NCBI GenBank assembly: GCA_034678485.1
Contig: JAXDBU010000180.1
Location: 1-64,000 of the forward strand
Direction of reading: 5' to 3'
From: PLanc-01 sp034678485
Lineage (GTDB): Bacteria; Planctomycetota; Phycisphaerae; Sedimentisphaerales; Anaerobacaceae
DNA: 64,000 bases
Shown: in pieces, positions 24,710 through 33,600 of the stretch
How positions within the stretch are numbered: the first letter of the stretch is position 1
Layout of the letters: every line of letters begins with the position of its first letter
Position numbers and translations under genes: made by a program
Notes under the pieces: generated by a model
What the model was told of the DNA's origin: nothing
Databases searched by the model: none
What the model saw: only the letters and a program-made list of their open reading frames with translations

Positions 24710-24935
24710 GGCGGGTGCATGACCGTAGTTGCTACCTCTCGTAGGGCGACAAAACGCTGCGCCGACTCTGTCATTCCTGCGGAAGCAGGAATCCAGGAAC
24801 CGTGGGATTGGGCGCATCCCCGGATGTGGATTCCCGCTTCCGCGGGAATGACAATCCATGATTCCAATGGCCCTTCATCGTATCTGTGCAGGCTCCTCTT
24901 GATTCTGTTGCATCCGCCGATGTGTCGTGCTGTCA
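24710..24935. repeat. Palindromic intergenic repeat, family A, second copy
   Basis: The left ~66 bp (GCGGGTGCATGACCGT through CTGTCATTCC) aligns base for base in length with the inverted right arm of the copy at 12502-12751, at roughly three-quarters identity by eye. The core is a clear hairpin, GTCATTCCTGCGGAAGCAGG ... CCCGCTTCCGCGGGAATGAC. The right arm is more diverged and ends near GTTGCATCCGCCGATG. Confidence 0.7.
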
Positions 24936-25682
24936 TAATCCTGACGGGCGAACAGGACATCGGATATCGGTAGTGCGCGAGGCATCGAGATCGAAAACGT
25001 AGTCAGAGGTCGAGGTATGAGTCCCTCTTCGAAGCCGCGTTCGATAGGCCGGTCAAGGTGTGACTGAAGCAGTCCATCCTCCCGAGTAACTACGAGCCAT
25101 CGTTCACGCGCTGAATCGCCGGCCCCGCAAGTGCCTGGGCTTTCAGAGTCCCTTCGAAGTCTTCCAGGCTAACCCCTCGGGGTAGCTCTTGAGGAGAATC
25201 CTCTGGTTGACTATACGAAATCCGTCGTGACGGGAAATACGGCTCTGCTGGGAAGCAATCCGAGCGCCGTCGCGGCCCGGGGACATGGGCGACGTGGTGG
25301 GTACCCGGCGTCGCCTTCCCTTCATCATGTTCCTGGTCCAAGGCGAAAAATTGCAGGGGCCTGGGGGCAGAGCCCCCAGTCTCAGGAAGTTCACTGTGTT
25401 ATCGGAGCGCTCGCGACATCTTTGAACGGCCGTGTTGCGCTTCGCAGGTCAATGTGGCGCCTCATGGAAAGGCGGTGGACGCAGTCCACCCTACCGCTGT
25501 CGCCCCGTCTCTGTGTCCTCCATGCCCTCTGTGGCAAGCACCGTCAAGGCGACACGATCCTCGGTTCCATGCGTCGTGCTCCGTGACCTCCGTGGTGAAG
25601 ATTCTTTGGGCCGGCTTCATTAGTCCTTGCCGGGCAGGGGTTTACGAAATATGCAACTCCGAAGATATTTTCTTCAATCTTA
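24936..25682. other. Gene-free stretch with simple repeated phrases
   Basis: No convincing open frame on either strand. It contains small inverted pieces such as GGGGGCAGAGCCCCC and GGTGGACGCAGTCCACC, and degenerate direct repeats of the TCTGTGTCCTC / CCGTGACCTCCGTGG type that are common filler in environmental genomes. GC content falls after about 25640, approaching the promoter of the HNH-AP2 gene. Confidence 0.5.
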
Positions 25683-25711
25683 TTGCCAGCGAAGATTGGT
25701 GGATGTACCAT
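25683..25711 (+). promoter_or_regulatory. Promoter of the HNH-AP2 gene
   Basis: TTGCCA (25683-25688), 17 bp, then TACCAT (25706-25711), in a locally AT-rich segment. Transcription would start near 25718, about 40 nt before the ATG. Confidence 0.45.
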
Positions 25712-25758
25712 AGATATGTGTAGTTCTTAATCCATCATACACTTGGAAAGGCGCGGCT

Positions 25759-26745
25759 ATGAAGAAGCGACTGCGACGCGAGGAAGAGCCGAAAGCAAAG
25801 GCAAGAAGGCAAAGGAAGTATCAAGAGGAGGCAGCATGCCGGGCGAAAGGGCCTGGGAAAAGACGGGTTCTGAGACGCCTGCCTCGGGTGCCGCCGCCGG
25901 AGAGCAGCGTGTGGCCCGAGGAGTACCGGGGAGAGAACTGGAAGCCGATCTATGCGATTCTCTTCGCAGGCAAGTGCCAGGTGTGCGCCTATTCCTGTCC
26001 GCTGCCACGGTCGCGGCGACTACGCGACAAGTGGACAGGCACCACCCGCCTGCTCCAGTGCACGAACCATCCGGCCAGTCCCGGCGAGATCGAGGAGGTT
26101 CTGCCGACCGATACCTGCCGGAACTTCAGGCCGAAACCGTGGAAACGACGGCGGGCGAACATGCCGGCGAAAGGGATGAATCCACCGGGGTTCAGAGCAG
26201 GACGAAAGCTGCCTCAGATCCCGCTGGGCAACGGACTGTTTGCCACCGTTGATCGCGAGGACTATCCCGAGATCAGCAAGTATCGCTGGTACGCGACCCG
26301 CCGGGGGCACACGATATACGCGACCTGTCTGAAGAACCGCAAGCCGATATACATGCATCGGATGGTCATGCGGCCCCGCAGCGGGTACATCGTCGACCAT
26401 ATCGACCGCAACGGCCTGAACAACTGTCGCGACAATCTGCGTGTGTGCACCCGTCGGCAGAATCAGGCCAACAGAGGCCCCTGCGGCGGGACCTCCCGGT
26501 TTGTGGGGGTGTATCGGCACAAGGACAGATGGCTTGCGGGATTCCGATGGCGGGGGAAGTACTACTACGTTGGCTATTTCGACGACGAGGTGGAAGCAGC
26601 CAAAGCCCGCGACCGCAAGGCCTACGAGTTGCAGGGCGAGTTTGCCTATCTGAACTTCCCCGAGGACTTTCCTCCTGAGAGTCGAGGGAGGAAGGTGACT
26701 GCCGGCAGGGCAGCATCGTCCGGGTGGTGCCACCCGTCGAGTTGA
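25759..26745 (+). CDS. HNH endonuclease with AP2 DNA-binding domain
   Basis: A 328-residue protein of the homing-endonuclease type. After a very basic N-terminus there is a Cys-rich segment (CQVCAYSC, CTNH, CRNF; about 70-120) that could bind zinc. Then comes an HNH-like nuclease core: FATVDREDYPEISKYRWYA, MHRMVM, VDHIDRNGLNNCRDNLRVCTRRQNQAN. It ends with an AP2/ERF-like domain, FVGVYRHKDRWLAGFRWRGKYYYVGYF, the three-stranded sheet that reads DNA. Such proteins are usually selfish elements in phages, introns or inteins. Here the gene stands alone with its own promoter in a repeat-rich gap, and no split host gene or intron was seen around it. The ATG at 25759 has GGAAAGG upstream. Confidence 0.85.
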   Translation: MKKRLRREEEPKAKARRQRKYQEEAACRAKGPGKRRVLRRLPRVPPPESSVWPEEYRGENWKPIYAILFAGKCQVCAYSCPLPRSRRLRDKWTGTTRLLQCTNHPASPGEIEEVLPTDTCRNFRPKPWKRRRANMPAKGMNPPGFRAGRKLPQIPLGNGLFATVDREDYPEISKYRWYATRRGHTIYATCLKNRKPIYMHRMVMRPRSGYIVDHIDRNGLNNCRDNLRVCTRRQNQANRGPCGGTSRFVGVYRHKDRWLAGFRWRGKYYYVGYFDDEVEAAKARDRKAYELQGEFAYLNFPEDFPPESRGRKVTAGRAASSGWCHPSS

Positions 26746-26976
26746 CGGCTAATGGTCCGCAATGGACGACCGCGGGGTAAGCTGTCTTTCGTGAGCAGGA
26801 GTGACCGGCCGGTTCTTATGGGGCGTGCAAGCGAGTCGGACGTGTCTCTTCCGGTTGTCGGAGGGCGTGCGGCGCTCACGACGTTGGAGCAGGTGACGTG
26901 CCGTCGCGCCATATATTGATTCTCGAGCGTGCAACGAGTTAAGCGAGTCACGCGCAGAACCGATAAACCCCCAAGA

Positions 26977-28812
26977 ATGTGCCATTTACGATTTACTACT
27001 TACGATCTCATCCGCGCGACGGGCGTATGGATCATCGCCTGCGTCCTCATCGCGTTCTCAGCAGGCTGCAACGACAAGCTCTTCGACCCGACGCAGGTCG
27101 GGCGATTCCGACCTACACCGGCGGCGAACGTCATTCTGGACTCGCTCGGGGTTGCGGAAGAACCCCAGGTGGCCTGGGAGACCTCGCAAGAGCCCCGGCC
27201 GGACGACATCCGTGCCGTGAAGGGCGACTACGTCCTCCAGCCGGCGGATGTGGTCATGATCTCCATCTATGAGCTGCTCCAGGAGGGGGCTGCCGTCACG
27301 AGCAACTACGTGATCACGGAGACCGGCAAGCTGTCGATCCCCGATGTCGGCGTGATCCAGGCCGCAGGACTCACGGAAGCGCAGCTCGAAGAGGAGATTC
27401 GCAAAATCCTGTCGCCCAACATCCTGCGCGACCCGTCGGTCATGGTTACGCTGGTGACCTCGCAGCATCGGTCGTTTTCCGTCGTCGGTAATGGCGTGCC
27501 TGCGCCCGGGCGGTACTTCATTCCCCGCTACAACGATTTTCGACTGACGGACGCTTTGGCGACCGCCCAGGTCCAGATGCAGTTCAACGTCAGCAGCATC
27601 TACGTCTCGCGGCGCGAGGAGATCGCTGCAGATGCGACGATGCCGACGCGAGAAGGGGCGGGCACAGCCGACCTGGGCTTGATGCAGCCCGATTCCTCCC
27701 GCGGGATCTCGCCGCCGGCGGATGCCACCGCCATCACGCCCAGGAGGGAGATCCCGGAGCCTCTCGAACCGGCGGAGAAGTTCGAGCAGGAACGGGAGAT
27801 GCTCGATCTGATCTCGCCGCAGGCGGGGATGGCCCGGCCGCCGAGCAACAAGATGTCACGTCCGGCGTCCGAGACGCATCGGAAGAGCAATGACGTGTCG
27901 GCGTCCATGTTGCCCGGTGGATTCCGTCTTCTTGCGGCGCCGGCGCGGCAGGAACCGCCCAGGACCCCGTCCCAGGGCGCCGTTCACTCGCTCACGGAAT
28001 TCGGCGCCGCTTCTTCGGCTTCGTCATCGACTGCCGATGCGGAATCCAAGACTGCCGGGAGAACGGAGTGGATCTTCGAAGGCGGTCAGTGGAAACAGGT
28101 CCCGGCCGGGAGAAAGGCGGCGGTTCCGCCTGCACCGGCGCAGGCACAGGCCGCCGATCAGACGGAATGGGTCCTGCGCAATGGCAACTGGGTTCAGGTT
28201 CCGAAGGGACAGGCGGAGGCTGCGCCCGGCAGGCAACTGCCGACGTCGCCGCCAACGGGGCCGACGCTTCCGCTGGAGAACGGCGTGCTGCCGATGGACC
28301 AGGGCTCGGAGCAGGCGATCCAGACCCGTGTGATTCGGATTCCGACGGACCGGCTCCTGGCCGGCGACCAGCGATACAACATCGTCATTCGGCCGGGCGA
28401 CACGGTCCATGTCCCGGTCGATCTGATTGGCGAGTTCTACATCATGGGCAACGTGAACCGCACGGGCGTCATTCCCATCACCGGCAGGCCGATGACACTG
28501 AAGATGGCGATTGCCGCCGCGGGCGGGCTGGGACCACTGGCGGCTCCGAAACGAGTCGAAGTGATCCGTCGGATCGGCACGAAGCGGGAACAGATCGTCA
28601 TGGTGGATCTGGACAGGATTGCGAACGGCCAACAGCCCGATTTCTTCGTCAAGCCTAATGACCTGATCAATGTGGGAACCGACGCGACCGCGCGATGGCG
28701 TGCGGTGTTGCGGAATTCGTTCCGCGCCGCGTATGGCTTCGGCTTCGTGTACGATCGGAATTTCGCCGATGCGGACTACTACGAGAGTCTCAGCTTGCCC
28801 GACTGGTTCTAA
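26977..28812 (+). CDS. Polysaccharide export lipoprotein (Wza/GumB-like, SLBB)
   Basis: Outer-membrane export component for extracellular polysaccharide. The 611-residue product begins with a lipoprotein signal ending in the lipobox FSAGC (about 30). It has the polysaccharide export domain DYVLQPADVVMISIYELLQEGA ... LSIPDVGVIQAAGLTEAQLEEEI, a long Ala/Pro-rich insert (about 225-455) with two short repeats (TEWIFEGGQWKQVPAG and TEWVLRNGNWVQVPKG), and an SLBB region IGEFYIMGNVNRTGVIPI ... AIAAAGGLG. Start ATG 26977 is preferred; a GTG at 26929 is in frame but lacks a ribosome binding site. The start lies in an ATTTACGATTTACT-type AT-rich repeat also seen near 37830. It heads the exosortase/EPS locus. 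The 26746-26976 gap shows nothing else. Confidence 0.85.
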   Translation: MCHLRFTTYDLIRATGVWIIACVLIAFSAGCNDKLFDPTQVGRFRPTPAANVILDSLGVAEEPQVAWETSQEPRPDDIRAVKGDYVLQPADVVMISIYELLQEGAAVTSNYVITETGKLSIPDVGVIQAAGLTEAQLEEEIRKILSPNILRDPSVMVTLVTSQHRSFSVVGNGVPAPGRYFIPRYNDFRLTDALATAQVQMQFNVSSIYVSRREEIAADATMPTREGAGTADLGLMQPDSSRGISPPADATAITPRREIPEPLEPAEKFEQEREMLDLISPQAGMARPPSNKMSRPASETHRKSNDVSASMLPGGFRLLAAPARQEPPRTPSQGAVHSLTEFGAASSASSSTADAESKTAGRTEWIFEGGQWKQVPAGRKAAVPPAPAQAQAADQTEWVLRNGNWVQVPKGQAEAAPGRQLPTSPPTGPTLPLENGVLPMDQGSEQAIQTRVIRIPTDRLLAGDQRYNIVIRPGDTVHVPVDLIGEFYIMGNVNRTGVIPITGRPMTLKMAIAAAGGLGPLAAPKRVEVIRRIGTKREQIVMVDLDRIANGQQPDFFVKPNDLINVGTDATARWRAVLRNSFRAAYGFGFVYDRNFADADYYESLSLPDWF

Positions 28813-28824
28813 CGGAGCGGGGGT

Positions 28825-29874
28825 ATGGCTCGGATGGCTGGTTCAATATGCACCCGCAGGCAACGTGCGAGTCCATCTCAGCCGAGACGGGCGTGGCGCG
28901 AGCTGCGACCCCAGACCGGCGTGAAAGCCCTCATCCTGGGAGCGTTGCTTGCCTATCTCTTCCGCAACGAACTCTCGGACCTCCTGCATCTATGGGCAAC
29001 GGACCCCGATTGGTCGCACGGCTTTCTGATCCCCCTGTTCAGCCTTTACTTCATCAATCAGAAGCGGACGGAGATCCTCGGCCTGGAATATGTCCGCGAT
29101 CCGCTGGGCGACTTGTTGCGGGGACATCGGCCGCCGCCTCTGCCGCCGGGCGGAACGCGGCCCAACTACCTCGGGTTGCCGCTGTTGCTGGGCGTGCTGG
29201 CTGTCTACGCGTTCAACGTCGTCAGTCCATCCGGATATGCGTATCTGCGGCCGCTTTCGATGATCGCTGCCTTGGGAGCAATCGTGCTGCTTCTTGGGGG
29301 CTGGCGGCTCGTGCGATTCACCTGGCTGCCGATCCTGTTCCTGGTCTTCGCGGTGCCGCTGCCGCGCCGTTACTACGTGGGCTTGACGATGCCGATGAGG
29401 CATCTGGCGGCCACTGTCGCGACCGCACTGCTGAACCTGGTCGGCGGTCTCGACGCGACGGCCAGCGGGACCATCATCGAGATCGTGTACCAGGGACAGC
29501 GACTGGAGCCCGCACTGGACGTGGAAGCGGCGTGCAGCGGGATGCGCCTGTTGATGGCGTTTCTGGCGCTGGGCGTGGCCATGGCCTATCTGCACGATCG
29601 TCCGGCCTGGCAACGGGCGATTCTCCTGTTGAGCACGGTGCCGATTGCTGTGCTGTGCAACATCGTTCGCGTGACGACGACAGGATTCATCCACGTTCTC
29701 GCGGGACCCGCCTATACGCAGGGCGTCTACCACGATGCACTGGGTCTGGCCATGTTGCCTCTGGCGCTCGGCCTGTACAGTCTGCTTGGATGGTTCATGT
29801 CGAGCCTGTTCGTCGAAGAAGACGCGACCGGCAGGCCGGATGTTGTCATCGCCAGGAAGGACGGTCCACGATGA
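28825..29874 (+). CDS. Exosortase
   Basis: Multi-pass membrane protease/transpeptidase that processes proteins with PEP-CTERM-like C-terminal tails, usually tied to EPS production. The 349-residue product has about eight helices and the catalytic triad in family context: Cys237 in EAACSGMRLL, Arg282 in CNIVRVTTTGF and His303 in YHDALG. The N-terminal WSHGFLIPLFSLYFI segment is also typical. An insert after it is rich in Pro/Arg (RGHRPPPLPPGGTR). The subclass is not assigned. It overlaps the EpsI-like gene by four bases (ATGA). I saw no protein with a PEP-CTERM tail in the window. Confidence 0.93.
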   Translation: MARMAGSICTRRQRASPSQPRRAWRELRPQTGVKALILGALLAYLFRNELSDLLHLWATDPDWSHGFLIPLFSLYFINQKRTEILGLEYVRDPLGDLLRGHRPPPLPPGGTRPNYLGLPLLLGVLAVYAFNVVSPSGYAYLRPLSMIAALGAIVLLLGGWRLVRFTWLPILFLVFAVPLPRRYYVGLTMPMRHLAATVATALLNLVGGLDATASGTIIEIVYQGQRLEPALDVEAACSGMRLLMAFLALGVAMAYLHDRPAWQRAILLLSTVPIAVLCNIVRVTTTGFIHVLAGPAYTQGVYHDALGLAMLPLALGLYSLLGWFMSSLFVEEDATGRPDVVIARKDGPR

Positions 29875-30620
29875 ACACCGATAACACCAGCCGCAGTGCT
29901 CTCCTGCAACCTGCGTTTGTGATCTGCGCGTCGGTGCTGGCGCTGGCCGGCGTGGGCATGACCCTTGTGACCAGGACGCTCGGGGTCTGCCTGAAGAAGG
30001 AGCCGATACCGCTGAAGAAGTCACTGGCCGCGATGGACGAGCAGAAGCTGACTCCCTATAAGGTCCGCGCCAAGCACACGATCGACAACGAGCAAGTCAT
30101 GCGATCGTTGGGGACGGAGGACTACGTCCAATGGGTCGTAGAAGACCCTCGCGAGCCGGTGGCCGGCCCCAATCGAAAGCTGTTGTTGTTCATCACGTAC
30201 TACGACGTGCCGGATCGGGTGCCCCACGTGCCGGAGGAATGCTACACGGGCGGCGGATACGAGTGTCTGGCCCGGACTCCCGTTGCCTTCAAGATCGGCA
30301 CTGGCATCCAGACGAAGACCGTTCCCGGACGGTTCCTCCTCTTCCGGGCTCCCGGCGGGGGGCTCGATCCTCAAATCGGACAGTTCCCGGTTGTGTATCT
30401 GTTTCGAATCAACCAGGAATACGCAGGCAACAGAGACGACGCCCGCATGGTGTTGAATCGAGGCGTCTTCCGCAAGCAGTCGTACTTCTCGAAGATCGAA
30501 CTGGCGTTCAATCAAGCGTCTGCCGTCCCGACGCAGGACGAAGCGGTCGCGGCAGGCGAGCGGTTCCTGAGCGTGCTGCTGCCTCTGCTCGAGCAGGAAC
30601 ATTGGCCCGATTCACGGTGA
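29871..30620 (+). CDS. EpsI-like exosortase-associated protein (DUF3485-like)
   Basis: A 249-residue protein with one N-terminal membrane segment (about 12-32, FVICASVLALAGVGMTLV) and an extracytoplasmic domain. The stretch RKLLLFITYYDVPDRVPHVPEECYTGGGYE is the family-type core; in many genomes this domain is fused to the exosortase, while here it is separate but translationally coupled. Its function is unknown; proposed roles are in substrate handling or EPS assembly. The TPR gene follows after 41 bp. Confidence 0.8.
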   Translation: MNTDNTSRSALLQPAFVICASVLALAGVGMTLVTRTLGVCLKKEPIPLKKSLAAMDEQKLTPYKVRAKHTIDNEQVMRSLGTEDYVQWVVEDPREPVAGPNRKLLLFITYYDVPDRVPHVPEECYTGGGYECLARTPVAFKIGTGIQTKTVPGRFLLFRAPGGGLDPQIGQFPVVYLFRINQEYAGNRDDARMVLNRGVFRKQSYFSKIELAFNQASAVPTQDEAVAAGERFLSVLLPLLEQEHWPDSR

Positions 30621-30661
30621 GCTGAGCCATCGGCTGACAGGACCGGGAAAGGGGATTCACG

Positions 30662-33600
30662 ATGGCAAGAAGGCGTTTGAACAAGAAGGTGGCGTTGATG
30701 GGCACGGCAGTGTCCCTGCTGCTCGTGATGGCGGCGGTCTTCGTCTTCCTGCGGCTCAACCGCGACCCCGCTCCGTTCATCGCGGACGGCGACGCGGCCT
30801 GGGCTGCGCAGGATTACCCGAGGGCCAGGGAGAACTACGCACGAGCCTACGGATTTGCCGATACCCCGGAGATGAAGGTGGACCTGTTGTTCAAGTTGTC
30901 CGAGGTCTACCGGCAACTGAATCAGTGGGACAAGGTCCTGGCCTGTTGGGAGATGGTCGTCACGACGGACCTTCGCAATGTCAAGGCCCATCTCGGGCGG
31001 CTCCACTACTCCTACATCCTCGCCGATAGTCTGGGCGTCGCCGGTCGCGGCACGAGCGACTACTGGGAGGAGGTCCTTTCGCGTGTGAGAACGACGCTCG
31101 GCGTGATCGAGAATGCGGGGCTCTTGAGTGCAACAAGGGCGGAATGGGAACCTTCGTTCGGCGCCATGAAGGACCGGTGGTCCGACCAGGGAGCGGCGGT
31201 CCTGGGTCCCTATCTGCACTTCGTGAAAGGACGCGCGGCGCTGGAACTGGCCGGCATGGGGGCTGTCACCTCGCCCGGCGAGTTGCTCGACGAGGCCCAA
31301 GCCGACCTGGAAGAAGCCAGGAAACTCGATCCAAACGATGCCGAAATATACCACTACCTGGCGCAGGTCTTCGTCCAGAAGGGCAAGCTGGCGGCTTCGG
31401 CAGGCAACCGAAGCGAGCAGGCTGCCGCCGAGAAGCAGGCGGACGAAATCCTGGCACAGGGGATCCGATCCGCCCCGGGATCGCCTGAGGTCCATATTCA
31501 CGTGCTGACTCGTCAACTCGCGGTGATGGGGCAGGGGACAATCGCGGCTGCGAGAGAACACATGAAGACGCTGGAACCCGATTACGAGAGCCTGACGCAA
31601 CAGTTTGCCTCCAGCCCGCGGGCATTCGCGGCCAAGGCCCAGTTCTACTCGTTTTTCGCGGCCTATTTGGACCGCACGTCCGCCGCGGACAAGCTGGACA
31701 AGGCCATTGCGGCTGCCCTTCAGGCAGGGACGCTGGATAGCGACAGCGCCGAGTACGTGATCCTGGCGGCCGGCTGTCAATACCGCAAGTCCTCGATCTA
31801 CGGCGACGGATCCTCGCTTGAGACCGCGATTGACCTGGCCGAGAATGCGCTCGCGCTGCCCGATGCACAGGATACTCCCGGTCCCACACAAATCGCCCGG
31901 CGGCTCAACCGGCTCTCCCTGTGCTCGCTGCTGGCGCGGTGCTGCGTCGAGCGGATTCTCTCGCTGCCCGATGTGGACCCGACGCGAGAAGCCTTGCTGG
32001 CCCGCGCGGAGGGCGCCGTCCGTCAAATTCGCCAGCTCCAGGGTGGTGGAGAGAACCCGGAGACTCTGAAGTGGCAGGGCATGCTCGATCTGGCCAAGGG
32101 ACGGGCGGGCGAAGCGGTGCGGAGTCTCTACAGCGCCTACCTCCAGATCAAAGCAGCCAATCCGCCGGAGCAGCGGGACCCGTTTCTTTCCCAGACGCTG
32201 GCGATGATCTTCGGCCAGACCTCGGAAACCGGCGCTGTTATCGAGTTCTTGGGGACTGCGTTGAGCTCGGGAATCCTCCACACGAAGCCCGATGCCCTCC
32301 TCGACTACGGCGACGCGCTCTTGCGGGCCGGCTCGTACGATGCCGCGATCCGCGCGGTGGAGTCCTTCGAGGAACGATTCGGTCAGGAAGATCGAAGTCG
32401 TTCGCTGCGCGTCAAGGCATTGATTGCCAAGGGCCGACTCGCGGAGGCTCAGGAGGCGATCTCGCGTATGCGGCCGGATGATCCGAAGACCATCGCGCTG
32501 AACCTGGACCTGGCCAGGACGTACAGCGCCCAGTTGGCGGGTGCGAGCCGCCAGGAAGGCGCCGTTGCGGATTCCGCCGGACCTGAACTGCGCAGCCAGT
32601 ACCGCAGGCAGGCGGATCTCGTGCAACAACTGCTGCGGTCCGATCCGAACGCCGTGGACGATGCGGATGTCGCGAAGCTCTGCGAATCGCTTGTCGAGCA
32701 GGGAGAATCAGGCACGGCCCAAACGCTGGTCGAAGCGGTTCTGAAATACTCTCCCGATCATCTCGGGGCGCTGTTCTACAGGGGATTGCTGTCGGAGCAG
32801 GACCCGAAGAACTGCGCCGAGTCCAGGCGACGCGAAATCCACGAGCAGGCCATCCGCAGCATCAGCGATCCCGTGCGCCGATCACTGGAGCTCGGCCTGT
32901 TCTACGAACACGCTCAGCAGATGGATCGGGCGGCAGCCGAGTGGCGAAGCGTCCTGGATGCCACGGCTTCACAGAGGACCCAGGACATGCCGGTGCACTT
33001 GAAGATCCGGAACATCAGTCCCCGTCACGTGGCGGCCGGCAACCTGTTCGACCTGGCTTGTCGTCAGGGGGATTGGAGGCTCGCGCAAGAGCTGGTCGAT
33101 CTTGTCAAACGGGAGAATCTGGATAACTGCAAGGGGTACCTGTTCTCCGCTCGGCTGGCTCTTGCCCGCGGTCAGCATGGGGCCGCGTTGACCTGCCTGG
33201 ACGAGTGTCTCAAGCGTCGGCCGATCTTCTCGTATGGGTACATGCTCCGCAGCAATGTGAAGGCCGCTCGGGGTCAGGAGCAGGAGTCGATTGACGACAT
33301 TCGTGAGGCGTCTCGTTTGAACCCGACGGACCCACTGATCGCCAAGGCCCGGGCCAATGCGCTGCAGGTCCGCAACGCCGGGCTCGGCGTCAACGCATCG
33401 TCCGAACAACGTCTCGAATCCAGGCAGGCTCTCGAACGTGCCGTTCAGCTCGACCCGCGGGACCCGAGTCTGCTTTCCGCCTACGCCGACATCCTCGGTG
33501 ACGACGATCCGGTGAAAGCGATAGCCATTCGCCAGAACCTACAGATGAATGCTCCGAGTGTGCGCAATGCCGTGATGCTGGGGAGACTGGCGACTGAAGC

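Noticed and set aside
24554..25758. Search for a CRISPR array or tandem satellite in the gene-poor region
   Set aside because: The repeats present are dispersed palindromes and degenerate phrases, not regularly spaced direct repeats with unique spacers. No cas-like gene is nearby.
25759..26745. The HNH-AP2 gene as part of a prophage or restriction system
   Set aside because: No integrase, capsid, methyltransferase partner or att-like direct repeats are seen on either side.
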